Shown here: positions 1 through 12,608 of the stretch, in pieces
Position numbering within the stretch: position 1 is the first letter of the stretch
Layout: each line of letters starts with the position of its first letter
Source of the DNA: Clitopilus passeckerianus
Lineage: Eukaryota; Basidiomycota; Agaricomycetes; Agaricales; Entolomataceae
Reading direction: 5' to 3'
DNA: 64,000 nt
Assembly (NCBI GenBank): GCA_944990035.1
Contig: CALYLX010000041.1
Span: 62,001-126,000 of the forward strand
Notes under the pieces: generated by a model
Seen by the model: only the letters and a program-made list of their open reading frames with translations
Told to the model about the DNA's origin: nothing
Databases searched by the model: none
Position numbers and translations under genes: made by a program

Positions 1-1770
1 TTCCACCTGTCTTCTGGGACATCGGCGTTGACATGGAACTTCAAGCAACGTTCTTCGTCGGATTTCTCTTCGAGAACCCACTTGCCCTAGAAAATGGTTC
101 ACTAAATTGAATCAGAGGGTTTGCAAACCGTCCACTCACTGAATATACACTTCGCCCGACACCAACAAGCCGCAACTGCGAATTCTCACTTCGAAGCATG
201 AGATTCCGAGCGTGCTCAAGGGTGAACGTTGCCGATCGTTTGGCGAAAGGGTCACTGGGGAACCAGTTTGCCTGCAACCTGAGCGTCTGCAGATTGCTTC
301 CATGTGCAATGGCCTCCGAGAGACATTCCTAGTACGCGGGGACGGTCAGGAGAAGACCTTGAAAGGTGTCTAAGGGTGGCTCACGATGTCGGGAATTGTG
401 CTGCAGCATACCAAACTCTCCAACTTCGGGAACAGCGAGCAGACGCACTCGATGTCGTTCAGCGTCAGCTCAACGTCTCCTAACATGTAATGTTTAAGAG
501 TTTCGCCGTGGACGCGGGCCATCCGCATGATGAAGGGTCGAGGTAGACCGGTATGGCCTGGATTCATTGATGTCGTGTAGGCATGTAACCGCAACGTCTC
601 CAGACCCGCCCGAGGGAGCAGATCCAGGATCCAACCCCAGAGCTTTTGAGGCCCAGAGCTATCGATTGAACTCGCGCGAATTGTAAGGTGTTGAAGAATG
701 GGTAGCGATTCCGGCCGCCAGTCATCTCGTCGCGTCTCTCGATAATATCCTCCCGGATACTCGGTATCTAGGGACTTGAGGTCCTTCAGGTGGCTGAGGA
801 TAGTTGGAATAGTCACTGCAGGCGCTCCTTTGAGTCGAAGGTCCGTGAGCTTGGGAAGCTGGGACAGCACTGAAATGAGGATTGTCGGTGGGACACCTGC
901 ACACCGCTATATTCATTTAAGCGATAAAATGAGAAACGTACGCTCAATGCAGGGGTATAAGTGGACACTGACACCCAATTCGAGATGCGTTAGAGTAGCA
1001 CCTAACATCTCAGACCAGCCTTGAAGGACGCGGGGTGGCCCTTCCATGCACCAGACGGAGATCTTGCGGAGACCCGTTAGTGTGTTGAGCTCTTTCCAGA
1101 CGTTGACACCTAGATCACTATGCGTCCGAATGATCACTTCGCGTAATGGATGTTCACGAACGACTTCGATCATGGAAAGTAAAACACAGTCGGTCGTCGC
1201 ATCGTCATCTATCCAAGTGATTGATTCGAGGTACTTGCAAAGTGAGAGGGCTTTGAGGGTGTCCTGCGTTATATGCGCATATCGGAGGATGTTTCCCCTA
1301 TGAATGGCGCCTAATACAAAGTTGGATCCCCTTGAAAGCAGATAAAATGATAAAAAAACCTGTTTCCGTTACCCGACGAACATGTAAAGCTAGTTCTGGG
1401 CGTTTGAGCAAAGTTGCAGAAGGATGGTGAATGACAGACTAAAAAGTGCAATATGTCAGAACATCGGTTTTATGAGGCAAAAAGTCCCAAATAGATGGCT
1501 AGGCTCTTTTGATGAGCAGAGTGGGTATAAAGGGCACGAGACAAGAAATGGACGGGGAAATAGTCAAGTTACCTTGGAAATGATCCTTGAATCAAGCTTC
1601 CTGTACAACAGCGGAGTGGCAGCTTTATTGAAGGCACTGCTGACAAGCGCACATGCATGCCAATCTCTGCGATCCGAGAGCTGAGAGAGAATCGGCGAGA
1701 GCAAGTCGAGCGGAAGGTCGTGGTACGTTCTGTAAGAAATATACCTCGACCGAGAAGGCAGACGAATCAT
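1..1770 (-). CDS. F-box / leucine-rich repeat-like protein (partial, 3' end outside window)
   Basis: The first exon (about 1770-1573) starts at ATG 1770 and carries a short F-box-like stretch (DLPLDLLSPILSQLSDRRDW, then HACALVSSAFNKAATPLLYR). F-box proteins join SCF ubiquitin ligases through Skp1. Later exons (about 1310-945, 890-385, 335-105 and 65-1) encode leucine-rich segments such as LTHLELGV, LPKLTDLRLKG, LPILQHLTI and LETLRLHAY, spaced like irregular LRRs. The joins use short GT..AG introns read by eye. The last exon runs off the left edge, so the C-terminus is unseen. The substrate cannot be inferred. Such F-box/LRR genes are numerous and fast-evolving in Agaricomycetes. The F-box call is fairly sure; the exact exon borders are not. 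Confidence 0.7.
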
Positions 1771-2003
1771 GGGAAACGACCTACATTGAACCGCTCTTGA
1801 CGACGCCTGCGGGCTTTATATTAGAGATCCGGTCCTCGCACATTTGCCAGGCTCCTGACATTCGCCAATGGCAGGGGAATGCTGAGATTATTCGCCGACA
1901 ACACCGACAGTCATCAAACCACGAGTCACGGTGGTGGCGAGCGGCGAGACCCCGCCGTTTTGCGGAATCTAATCTTATCAGTGCAATATCCCAATTGCTC
2001 ACC

Positions 2004-3085
2004 ATGTTCTTCATCATCGGGCTAGGGCTTTGCGACGAGAAGGATGTTACCCTCCGGGGTCTGGAAGTATGAGATGATGATAATCGAGACGTTCACGACG
2101 ATGCTGAGCATTTCCTAGGCTATCAAGTCATCCTCCAGGGTATACCTAGAAGCCTACACCAGCATACTCATGGTCCAAAAGGAGCGCTTGGTGAGTGAAT
2201 TGTCGTATAGAAGAGATATATATTAACCTTTCCGAAGGAAGCCCTGTATGAAAAAGAGGTCATCCTAGCAGATCGTGATATGGTTGAGACCCAAAGCGAC
2301 GAAATCTTGCACAACGCCGACAAGGAAGATGTATCCCTCCTTGTTGTTGGTGATCCGTTTGGGTACGGGGCGATTTAACTGGAAATATGGCTTTATCTCA
2401 TGGGTTGACAGCGCAACTACTCACTCCGATATTATTCTAAGAGCTAGAGCCCTAAATATCCCCGTCCGCGTGGTTCACAATGCCTCGATCATGAACGCAG
2501 TTGGCGCCAGTGGACTTCAGCTCTACAACTTCGGACAAACTGTCTCCCTCGTCTTTTTCACCGGGACGTGGAAACCAGATAGTTTTTACGACAGAGTAAA
2601 GGAAAACGTCGACCTCGGCTTGCATACCCTCGTTCTCCTTGACATCAAGGTGAAGGAACAAAGTGAAGAGAATCTTGCGAGGTATGATGTTCAGCTTCCC
2701 ATTCGGCGTCTATAGTTCTGATGTTGATTTTAGGGGTCGTAAAATCTATGAACCCCCTCGCTACATGTCAATACCTCTTGCTGTCAGTCAACTCGTCGAG
2801 ATCGAGTCCCTCAGATCGACTGGAATCCTTGATCCAGACAAAACCCTTGCTGTGACTCTTTCTCGTGTGGGAGGTGGGGATGAGCATGAGAGGATAGTCT
2901 CTGGCACACTCAATGAACTGCTCTCGCATCCAGCAGAGGCGTATGGAGAGCCTCTACACAGTCTGATCATCGTTGGAAAACGCCTGCATCATTTAGAGGT
3001 GGATTATGCAGGGGAGTACGCCGTGAACAAGGCAAACTGGCGAAGGGTGGCTCAGGAGGTTTATGGATGTTCACTTGACAGCTAA
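2004..3085 (+). CDS. DPH5: Diphthine methyl ester synthase (DPH5)
   Basis: A SAM-dependent methyltransferase of diphthamide synthesis on elongation factor 2, acting in the cytosol. Five exons were read: 2004-2066, 2119-2190, 2238-2362, 2412-2681 and 2734-3085, giving 293 residues, the usual size. The start [20 protein letters not shown] is the typical family N-terminus, which fixes the start at 2004. Other family marks are [23 protein letters not shown] (split by intron 3), [19 protein letters not shown], and [12 protein letters not shown] near the last intron. All introns are about 50 bases. The gene is convergent with Asn-tRNA synthetase, 74 bases apart, so both concern translation. No frameshift is seen. 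Confidence 0.95.
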
Positions 3086-3159
3086 TACAACCAATAACGA
3101 TATCTATTCCACAAAGAACAACTAAAGCTATTTAATGATAACATCGACCACTATACAGA

Positions 3160-5182
3160 TCAGGGCGTAGCGCGACCAGGCCACCTAGGGTACAAGCAGC
3201 ATTCCCGAACTGTATACCTATCAGCAAGCCAAGCAAGGAATCGCTACACCGAGCATTAATAGGATGTTCTTCACAAAAACATAGAACGAATTTACCTCAA
3301 CACCCAGACCGTATCCACCGTGTTCACAAGTGCCGTACTTGCGTTGATCGGTGAACCAGTAGTAAGGCTCAGGATCGATGCCTTCGCGTTTATATGCAGC
3401 GATCAACTCTTCCATATCGGCAATCCTCATGGATCCACCTGCCATCGACAATAAATTTCTCTCAATCCTCAATCACTTCAGATTCCACTCACCAACAATC
3501 TCTCCGACATTGGGCATCAACAAATCGCAACTCTCAGTGAACATATGTTTGCCTCCCTCTCCCGGGATCTTCTTCATGTAGAATGCCTTCAGCTCGGCGG
3601 GGAAACCGTGAAGGAAGACTGGCGTGCCGATAATATCGGTCATCTGTCTCTCTGCAGCCTCCGCGATATCGTCTCCAACTTGATGATCCACCAACTTGAC
3701 TTGGCCAGCTTCGTCTTTGATGGCATTGCCCTCAGCATCTTCAGCGGGATGTTGAATGCCATGCTCGTTCAACCAGGCAATAGCCTCGACATAGGACATG
3801 CGTCTGAAAGGCCGGGCAGGTGCTTCAAAGCTGGGGTTGAGTTGTTTGATGAGGGCAGCAGAAGTGGGGTTGGCGAGGAGGATATCGACAGTATGGCAGA
3901 TCTGGATGGCTTGATTAGTCTTCGGAGAGACATGAAAAATTAAAACTCGCTATGCTCTCGATGTTATCCATGAGATCCGTAAAGGTGATGAAACCAAGTT
4001 CAGCCTCTAAGTGGGAGAACTCGCTCAAATGCCGACGCGTGTGGCTGTTCTCAGCACGGAAACTCTCTTGCACGCAGAAAACATCCCCCAAACTAGGAAG
4101 GCAGGTCTCGAGGTAGAGTTGGGAGCTCTGGGTAAGGAATGCGGGCTGGCCATAGTAATCCAGTTTGAACAAGGTTGCGCCACCCTCGACTTGGGTCTGC
4201 ACCAGGCAGGGAGGGGTGACTTCCATGATGCTATGTTTAGTCATGGCTTCACGGAATGCACTCATGAGGTATGCACGAAGTTTGAGGACGCTGGACGCGG
4301 TTTCGCCGCGAAGGACTAAATGGCGAAGGTCTGCCTGAATCGAAGGATCGGATTTCTGTAGTCGATCTATCAGCATAGGCTCTAGGTTGGGTAACATAAA
4401 TCTCACCTCGTTGACCCTGTTGGTGAAAGCATCCTCAGCGCCAGGTGCAGCACCAAGAACCTTCCAGTAGTCGACAATCAGTTCATGCCCGCCAGGAGCC
4501 TGCTTGCCCTCCGGTACAGCCTGTAATGTGCCGACGAGCTCAACAGACGATTCTAGTGTCAGGGTAAGTGCCTCATAAGTCTTCGCCTGGAGGAATTGTC
4601 AACCGAAGGAGTCACGCGAAGAGAGCAAGGTCGCGTACCACCGGACCGGAGAGCACAGATTGAAGGTATCCGGTACCATCTCGGAGAACAATAAATATGA
4701 TTTCTTTTTGGTCACGCAGGCGGTGTACCCATCCGGAGACACGTACTCGCTGGGAACGGAGTCCCTCGAGCGCCCCAATCTTGGACTAGTCAAGGGTCAG
4801 ATACTGGGTCAATGAATGAGAGATACGAATTTACTTTGGTGGCTTTTGGAAGGGAAGAGTCCTCCTCAAGTTTAAGCTTCTTGCTCTCCTCAAACAGCTT
4901 TTCCCTCTTCTCCTTTGCTTCGTTCTGCTCCTTTGCGGCCCGTTCAGCAAGTTCAGCTGCCTTCTTCTCTTTCTTCTCAAGACCCTCTGCTGTCTTCTGA
5001 GCTTTCTTCAGAGACGATTTTGTTGGTTCCTCGTAGGGAGAGTTGGGATCTTTTCGGGTCAGGAGTGTCGAGGTTGCGCCGTGCTTGAAGAGGGCATAAC
5101 CAAGGGTTTGATAAGGCTGATCGGCGACGCCAGTGCCAGTGGTATCAGAGCCTGCACTCTCGTCGATGTGGAAAGAGCTCAT
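3160..5182 (-). CDS. DED81: Cytosolic asparaginyl-tRNA synthetase
   Basis: A class II aminoacyl-tRNA synthetase that charges tRNA-Asn. From ATG 5182 there is a fungal-type N-terminal extension with a lysine/glutamate coiled coil (about residues 55-115). It is followed by an OB-fold anticodon-binding domain ([14 protein letters not shown]..) and the class II core. Motif 2 is visible as [20 protein letters not shown]. Motif 3 is GYGLGVE joined across an intron to RFLAWL. The end [15 protein letters not shown] is the typical class IIb C-terminus, with stop at 3160-3162. About seven short introns interrupt it; one (just after the FTNRVNE segment) stays open if unspliced. AsnRS is preferred over AspRS because of the overall pattern of the core and the VRECCLYPR ending. 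It looks intact. Confidence 0.93.
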
Positions 5183-6067
5183 TGTAGTCCAGTAGTGAAC
5201 CTCCTCTAAGTGCTGCCAGAAGTTTTATATGTGCTTTAGTGGCAAAAGAGTCTAAAAGTTGAGTCAGAGTGCACAGGACAACGTGCACGAGTCAAGAGAT
5301 TGAGTCAGAGGAACTTGATAACGGCCTGAACTTTTCGTTGACACTTGCCAAAAACAGATCTAATCAAGGTGTTTTGCCGTGTTTATTTCCGAAGCCATTC
5401 CTACTGCTGGAATTCCAAATTCGAGTCGAACTCGACCTACATTGCTCGCCCGTCGCAGGCGAGTGAGAGTTGTACACGAATGCTGGACTCTCGATACAAG
5501 AATGAATGGCGAGATTGCGATGAAAATCCTCGTTATGAGCAGTATCCGACCTGCTCCCATAATTTGGCTTAGCTCTGGTCACCGCTCTGGTCCAACCAGT
5601 TGCCTTTGACTCACTCATGTTCATCCGAATAGAACTCCCTTTCGCCTTCAAGCGGGTTGTTCGAGCTCATGCCTTGAAAGACAGAAAATTCCCGGGTCTT
5701 ACTGAAACCCTCGCGTTATATCCGGTGCCTGTTTTTGACAGTCGGCTCCACTGCTACCACACGGGTGATGACGAGCGTTCATATAGTAAAACGCAACTCT
5801 TTCTCACCACATGTCATCAATCACTGCTGCGAGAGCAGCTGAACACACTTTGCATTCTCTCCTCGACATCGTCCTGACAGATACCGACCCCGTGATGACC
5901 GTCCGCGTTCCGTCTGGGGTAATGGGGAAAGGAAAGAGGTAGTAACCTGTCATCTTGATCATCCCCGACGCGATTCCAGGCTTCTTCATGATTTCCTGAT
6001 GAACATATAAACCTGACATCGACATCTTGGTTGTCCATCGTCTCTCTTGCGGGACGGCGTCGCGAGG
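5183..6067. promoter_or_regulatory. Divergent intergenic region with esterase 1 TATA box
   Basis: 885 bases between two divergent genes. A TATA box (TATAAA, 6006-6011) lies 62 bases before the esterase 1 start. The same box, spacing and following sequence recur upstream of esterase 3 (TATAAA 36300-36305). I see no gene in the rest. Confidence 0.6.
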
Positions 6068-8007
6068 ATGTACTTCAGGTCTGCTCTTGCCTCAGCATTG
6101 GCACTGGCCACCAGCGTTTATGGACAAAGCGACGGTTTGACCGTTTCTACTAAGCAAGGTCCAGTTACAGGTACACAGGTTGCCGCGGGTGTACGGCAGT
6201 TCCTTGGCATACCATATGCCATCGCCGGTCGATGGGAAGCTCCCAAGACGGCCCCCTCAAGGTCCTCAACCTTTGCAGCGACGAAATATGGAGATTCTTG
6301 CGTTCAGGCTCTGACCGAAAGCAACCTCGAGTTCTTGTCACTCGCAGGTCTCCCTACAGGTCCTGTCCCGGAATCAGAGGATTGCCTCAATGTCAATATT
6401 TGGGCGCCTAGCGCAGCAAGGAAGCAGAAGACTGCCGTATTGGTCTGGATCTACGGCGGAAGTTTCCAGTTTGGAACCGTAAGTTGAGGTTAAAATACCT
6501 TTTAGATCGCACAAGCTGATGTCGCCCTTAGAGCAACACCATTGTCTATGATGGCACAACCCTGGTTCAGAACTTCGACGATATCACCGTCGTAAGCTTA
6601 AACTACCGCACCAACATCTTTGGACAGCCGAATGCACCGCAACTAGCCAGTTCAACTGCCTCTCAGAATTACGGCCTGCTTGATATCGATGCTGCGATAC
6701 AATGGGTCTATGACAATATCGCTTCCTTTGGCGGCGATCCTGCACGTATTACTCTCTTCGGAGAAAGTGCAGGCTCAGCCGCTATCGATGCTTACACTTT
6801 CTCTCATCCAACAGATACGAGGGTGAAGGGTGAGGACCTGAAGTTACTCGGCTAATAGTTTCATGCAACTGACTTACACCCCTTCGTAGGTGTCATTGAG
6901 GAGTCTGGAACGTGAGTCAATGAAACGAAAGTATTCAGCTGAGCTCACCTCGATAAGTCTTTCATTGCCTATATTCTCGAAGCCCGATACACCAGGCCAA
7001 CCTGACCCTGAGGATTGGAACGAAGTCGCGAAGGCTGTTGGATGCGGAACAAGTACGTGTCTTGCTGCACCGCTGAAACTTGTTCTGATAAATATTCTTT
7101 CGCAGCCGTCAACGCAGCTCAACTGCAATGTATGAAAGCTGTTCCCTTCAGGACTCTCGAGAACGCCGTCATCAGCAGTGGAGTGTCTTTCAGCCCTCTG
7201 GTCGATGGTAAGCTGCTTTCTTCACAGAACATCCTTGGAAACTAAAACCAGTCTCTTGCTAGATATCACGATTCCTTCTGATCCCGCCGCTAGATCAGCA
7301 GCTGGGAACTTCCTTAAAGTGCCAATCCTAGGTGGAACAAATGCCCAGGAGGGAGATATTTTTGTTGTTGCTCTGGAGCTCCTTAAGCTGGGTTTCACTA
7401 TCCCTGGGGCAACCCCTCTGGTTGCCGATGCCGTCACAAAGGTGATTGACTTCCAATCTCTTCCCATAATCCATCTCTCAACCCTTTCGGAATAGGCTAT
7501 CTTCACGTGCCCGGCCAGCAATACAGCAAATGATCGCTCTAAAGTCGTTCCTACCTGGAGATACCATTACCAAGGTAAGCCGTAGGACACACGTAATTTC
7601 ACGGGACTAAACGTGAATCCACAGGTGTCTTCCCAAACATTTCGAGCCGCAAAGATTTGCGAGCTTACCACGCCTCCGAGATACCAATCGTGTTTGGTAC
7701 ATATAACGTAAAGACATCTCCTGCGCCGACAGCAGCTGAAGCAGCACTGTCCAAATATGTTCAAGGTGCTTGGGTCAACTTCGCCCGTGACCCTTCCCAT
7801 GGGCTCAGCAATTACGGTTGGCCTACCTATAATGCGGGCACCAAGAGCGTAGCTCAACTTGGGAACAGCAACAACGAGACCGGTGTCGTTTTCACGACTT
7901 CGTCGGATGTGGACACAGGATGTGGTACTTTGGAGACGATTGAGGATATTGTGCAGTTGATCTCTGATTTGTTGGGGATTGACATCGACATTTCAGACTT
8001 GATTTAA
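6068..8007 (+). CDS. Secreted type-B carboxylesterase/lipase, copy 1
   Basis: An alpha/beta-hydrolase of the type-B carboxylesterase family that hydrolyses esters, probably outside the cell. The first in-frame ATG is 6068. Residues 1-20 form a signal peptide ending near SVYGQ. Seen in order: QFLGIPYA; EDCLNVNIW; the oxyanion-hole region WIYGGSFQFG; the nucleophile elbow GESAG; the acidic residue in NAQEGDIF; and the histidine in YHASEIPIVFG. At least seven introns are present, one flanking a 22-nt exon (6890-6911). The last exon ends at 8007 with stop TAA. The coding frame is open throughout. It is the closest relative of the third copy at 36362 and lies 793 bases before copy 2. The substrate is not predictable. 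Confidence 0.9.
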
Positions 8008-8800
8008 TTGTAATCTCTTTGTGAAATTACAACAAATGTAACATTATACCAAATGTCTTGCTATGAAACATCTTGACTGAAATGCTTGAGCGCTTGAGCG
8101 TCGATTGCCTGTTTGCTATCCTACCATCAGGCTTCCCTAAACATGATAGTCACTGGTTACGTGAGCAATATCTCATCTCTCCCAACCACCACTACTATTT
8201 TGAAGGTCTCCCCGGAGCTGTGGCCCCTCTGAGCAACAACGACTCGGCGGAACACCCGACGAAGGGCTCTCTTGCTCTAGAAGAATATATATTCTATAGA
8301 TCTGGACAAGCAACGTCGGCCCGGGCCACTGTTCAAACCTTCTAACCCTTGCGCTGTCACGATGGTTCGGATCTTCTATCATATGGCTGGAAATATACCC
8401 TGTCGCCTTCAGCATTGGCTATGCTTCCGTTCTACCCGCCTGCAACCTTGAATACAGCCGGTCTCTTTGGCTTCAGCTCCCGAATCCGACCTTCGGTCCC
8501 TACTCAAACTCGAGGATGAGAAGTTTCTGATGGTCACGCTTTCAAAAGTTCACTCACGACTAAGAGCTCGATGGGTACCAGAATTTCGGGTGCTATAAGC
8601 ACTCTGCAACATAGACTACCCACAACTGGCCACAAAGGCATCGAGACTTGGTTGAGATAGCACCCGAATCATGTTCGGCTCCTCTTGATCAGGACAATGG
8701 GAAGACGAAAACCTACACCGGCAAGTATTCTTACGCTGGAGAGCCACAGTATAAAACGAAGCGAGACCTCGTATGTTGAACTCCATCTCTTCATTTGAAC
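8008..8800. promoter_or_regulatory. Intergenic region with esterase 2 TATA box
   Basis: 793 bases between tandem esterases. A TATA box (TATAAAA, 8750-8756) lies 51 bases before the esterase 2 start. Nothing else could be supported; a 90-codon open frame at 8073-8345 has no recognisable content. Confidence 0.5.
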
Positions 8801-10646
8801 ATGTTGGTTCTAACTAGCCTTTCCCTACTGCTTGCAGTCTTGCCCAGAGCGTTCGGCCAGGGCCTGACTATCCCTACAAAACAAGGAGATGTCACCGGGA
8901 CTCTGGTGAACTCCAAAGTACGCCAGTTCCTCGGCGTTCCTTTCGCTGTTGCAAAACGTTGGGAGGCTCCCCAGGCCCCTCCCCAACGATCTAGCGTGCT
9001 CTCTGCCACCAAGTTTGGTGATGCATGCGTCCAGGCGTTAACACCCGGCAATCTGAAGTTCTTGGAACTCACTGGTGTCACTAATATCACCGTTCCTGAG
9101 TCGGAGGATTGCCTCACTGCAAATGTGTGGGCACCTGCCACTTCACGAAAGCAGAGTACGGCGGTTATGATCTGGATCTATGGTGGCGGATTCCAATTTG
9201 GCACCGTAAGAACAAATGTATTCAGGAAGGGACACGATCGACCAGCTGACACATTAACTTTCTTTCTCAGAGTAACACCGTTGTCTACAATGGCACCACC
9301 CTGGTTGGAGACCACGACGATGTCATAGTGGTATCCTTCAACTATCGGATGAATATTTTCGGTCTTCCAAACGCCCCACAGCTTCAGGGCGGAACGACAT
9401 CCTTGAATTTTGCCCTCCTTGACGTCGAAGCAGCCATCAAATGGGTCCACGACAACATCGTTGCCTTCGGAGGTGATCCGGAACGTATCACTATCTTTGG
9501 CGAAAGTGCTGGAGGAGTAGCCACGGATGCGTATGCGTTCGCTCATGAAAGCGACACTATTGTCAAAGGGATCATTCAGGAATCTGGAACGTATGTCCCC
9601 TTCCCCTCTCTTCCCCCTAGGGCGATCGCAAGATGTTGATACTCTTTTGCAGACTCGGGATCAACTTACCAGGCGATGCTGGGCCTTCTGTCGGTCAACT
9701 CAATAAAACTACATGGAACCTGGTCGCCGATAACGTCGGCTGTGGAACAAGTATGTCCCGTCCCTTTCTTGTTGAGTTCCATCTAACAAATCCTCCTTCG
9801 CACAGCCAACGATGCCACCCAGCTACAGTGCATGAAGGGGGTGCCTTACAGGACCCTCGAAGATGCGGTCATCAAATATAACCTCAACTTCGGTCCAGTG
9901 GTTGATAGTCAGTTTCCCATCTTTCCTCATGGTTGTGTTGCTAAGATCCCGCAGATATTACTTTGGTTAGCGACATCGCCGAACGTGGAAAGACGGGAAG
10001 GTTCCTCAAAGTACCTCTTCTCACTGGCAATAACGAAGAGGAGGGCGATATCTTCGTTGTTGGCCAACAACTTGTCGAAACTGGAACAGTCGATCCAATC
10101 TTGACTCCTGTCCTTTCTGATCTCGTTACAAAGGTGAGTTCACTGGAACTCGTGCTATCTGCATATCCGAGGTAGAAAATATTTAGGCTGGCTTCGCTTG
10201 CCCTGCTGGCCTGACTGCTCGCAACAGAGCCAATGCAGGTGTTCCAACCTGGAGGTACCGATATGATGGTACGTCCCTCGTTAACACACATTACCGCCTC
10301 CACTAACGACCTGTTAGCAATATTCCCCGACATTTCAACCCGTGCTGATCTACGTGCCTATCACGCCTCCGAAATCCCTATCGTCTTTGGAACATACAAC
10401 ATCAAACCTACCCCACCCCCAACACTGGTTGAGATCGCCTTGAGCAAGTATATCCAGGCTGCTTGGGTTGCATTTGCTCGTGATCCTGCTAAGGGCCTCA
10501 GCAACTACGGCTGGCCGAAGTATAAGCCGGAGACACTGAGCCTCGTCGTTCTCGGTGGGGTACTCAATCTGGCTGGGGCGTCGTTCGTGTCGGGTCATCT
10601 TTACGATGTTGGGTGCAATATCACGATTCCTCTACCTGGATTGTAG
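8801..10646 (+). CDS. Secreted type-B carboxylesterase/lipase, copy 2 (diverged paralogue)
   Basis: Same family and fold as copy 1 but clearly more diverged. ATG 8801 gives a hydrophobic signal peptide (LVLTSLSLLLAVLPRAFGQ). The core shows QFLGVPFAVAKRWEAP, EDCLTANVW, WIYGGGFQFG, the nucleophile elbow GESAGG, the acidic region NNEEGDIFVVG, and the histidine in YHASEIPIVFG. The first intron starts at 9206, in the same place as in copy 1. The intron that in copies 1 and 3 sits before the small ESGT exon is absent here: the frame reads KGIIQESGT without a break. Stop TAG is at 10644-10646. All three catalytic positions are present, so it should be active. Confidence 0.9.
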
Positions 10647-10836
10647 GGTGCCGAAGCTAACAAATTCTTCGAGCGCTATTGAAATGTATCGTAGGACTCA
10701 GTTTCGCGAAAAAAATCCGTATTTTGATTTTGTTGAGATTCATTGTGTGGAAGTGTGCCACTAGCTACGACCGTGAATGCATCCAGCCCACACCCTGACT
10801 GTATCCTATAATGATGTCAACCTCTCCAACATTTGG

Positions 10837-10907
10837 ACACTGATGATGAAGTGGTTATCATGCTTGCCTTCCAAGCAAGCGGCAGGGTTCAGTTCCCCTT
10901 CAGTGTA
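10837..10907 (+). tRNA. Degenerate tRNA-Gly(UCC)-like gene, damaged T-arm
   Basis: The acceptor stem (ACACTGA / TCAGTGT), the D-arm, and the anticodon arm CTTGC-CTTCCAA-GCAAG with anticodon TCC are intact and match the tRNA-Gly on the minus strand at 39577-39648. One G is missing from the T-stem, and the TTCGA of the T-loop reads TTCAG, so the B-box promoter and T-arm are broken. It is probably a pseudogene. Confidence 0.7.
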
Positions 10908-11091
10908 GATACGAAATGTGGTAATCTGCTCTTTTTCCTCTGCATCTAGAGCAGCCCTCCTTATTTAATCCGGCGAATTTGTTTCAAACCAGTTCCGGCC
11001 TCACAGGTTTAAGTTGCTAAAAAGAAATTCTGATCCACAATGCTTGTAGCCCATATACTTTATTCTAGGTAATAACACATGATACATATGC

Positions 11092-12348
11092 CTATGAATC
11101 GTATTCATAGAAACCCTTTCCATTTTTTCTTCCGTACCACTGTGCATCAACCATCCTCTCCAAGAGAACACTCGGGCGGTACTTGGAGTCGCGTGTGCCT
11201 TCATAGAGTGTTTGCTGGATAGCCAGGCAGGTATCGAGACCGATGCTAAACGGGAGAGTAGATTCAGTACCGGAGGACGGGGATAGGAAGGAGAGAAAAC
11301 ATACAAGTCAGCTAACTGGAGTGGCCCCATAGGATGGTTCATGCCGAGCTTAAGAGTGGTGTCAATGTCCTCCCGTGTTGCGATGCCCTTTTCGAGGTGC
11401 ATGATCGCCTATGCGGGGTGTAAAAGTCAGTATGACGCTCTCAGAGAGAATCTGGTAGAGCGAGGTGTCGCACCTCGTTGATAAATGGCATCAGAAGTGC
11501 ATTGGAGACAAAGCCTGGGACGTCTTTGGACGTTGTTACAGCTGTAATACGATGTTAGAGGCGGAAAGGGTGAGCACTGAGAGGATAAATATTCACTCTT
11601 TCCACAAGCTGTGGCAAATGACCTTGATCGGTCGAGTGTATCGGGTGTCGTTTGTAGGGCAGAAATGAGCTCAACGAGTTTCTAGTACGATGTCAACGAC
11701 AGAACATAGTCATTAGGATCGAGCGCACCATGACGGGAACGGGATTGAAGAAGTGAAGCCCTGGAGGACCGGATCATCAGTGGATGCTAATGGATGCATA
11801 AGGGAGCTACTCGCCAACAACGCGTCCGGCAATCTTTTTGCCTTCTTCACTAGCAGCACTGACACCTTTAGGAATAGCAGAAGCGGCGATCTGGGTTATG
11901 CTTATCGAGCTAGTGTTGGAAGCAAGGATAGCATTTGGCTGGAGCTCTGCTGCTAAACTACCGAATATTGATTGCTTGAGGGAAAGGTTCTCAGAGACCG
12001 CCTGCAAAATTACTCTTTTTAAGTTGAAGCGACCGAGAGTAGCAAACAAGTTTTTACCTCGACGACCATATCCACGTCCCTAAAGCCCTTCAGACCGACC
12101 TCCGCTCCGACCACACTAATCCTATCCCTAGTCTCTTTCGCGTCTTCGCTGCTGATCCTTCCCTTGCCAACGTCCTTTGCAAGTAGTTTATCGACGAGAG
12201 CAAGTCCCTTGTTTATCTGTTCCGTCGAACGGTCATGCAAGAGAACAGGGACCTTGGCTCGCATGGCAGCTACGAGAGCGATACCGGTACCCATTTGACC
12301 TGCACCGAGAACTCCCAGAGTCCGGATTCCATGGGCAACAGCAGCCAT
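11092..12348 (-). CDS. 3-hydroxyacyl (3-hydroxybutyryl)-CoA dehydrogenase
   Basis: An NAD-dependent oxidation of 3-hydroxyacyl-CoA to 3-ketoacyl-CoA, a step of fatty-acid beta-oxidation. From ATG 12348 the N-terminus has the Rossmann motif [13 protein letters not shown]. Then follow [11 protein letters not shown] with the family's conserved [13 protein letters not shown] with the catalytic histidine, [18 protein letters not shown], and the C-terminal domain with [21 protein letters not shown] and [10 protein letters not shown]. Stop TAG is at 11092-11094. Six or more short introns interrupt it. Its 5' end is 260 bases from the divergent carrier gene, and both could serve peroxisomal or mitochondrial fatty-acid oxidation. 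The lack of an obvious SKL ending leaves the compartment open. Confidence 0.88.
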
Positions 12349-12608
12349 TTCTCGTTCAATCTGACAGTTAGAAGTTGAGCAGAGAGTAACACGGAGTTCA
12401 GCAAGTTCTCTCAGAAAGTCACCGCGTAGAGAAAGGATTCCGAAGGCGACTCAAGTTCCGGGCACGTGAATTAGCTGGGAGGAGAACCTTTCCGGACGGA
12501 GATATGCTGACGTCATCGATAACACTGGTCTTCGACGACTTTGTGGGTCTTCAACCGAGTTGGCTGCCATGGAACAGTCTTGTAACGGCTTGCTTTACTT
12601 CCACCAAC

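Noticed and set aside
8073..8345. Small open frame between the esterases with a weak F-box-like start
   Set aside because: Too short, with no downstream repeats and no supporting splice structure.
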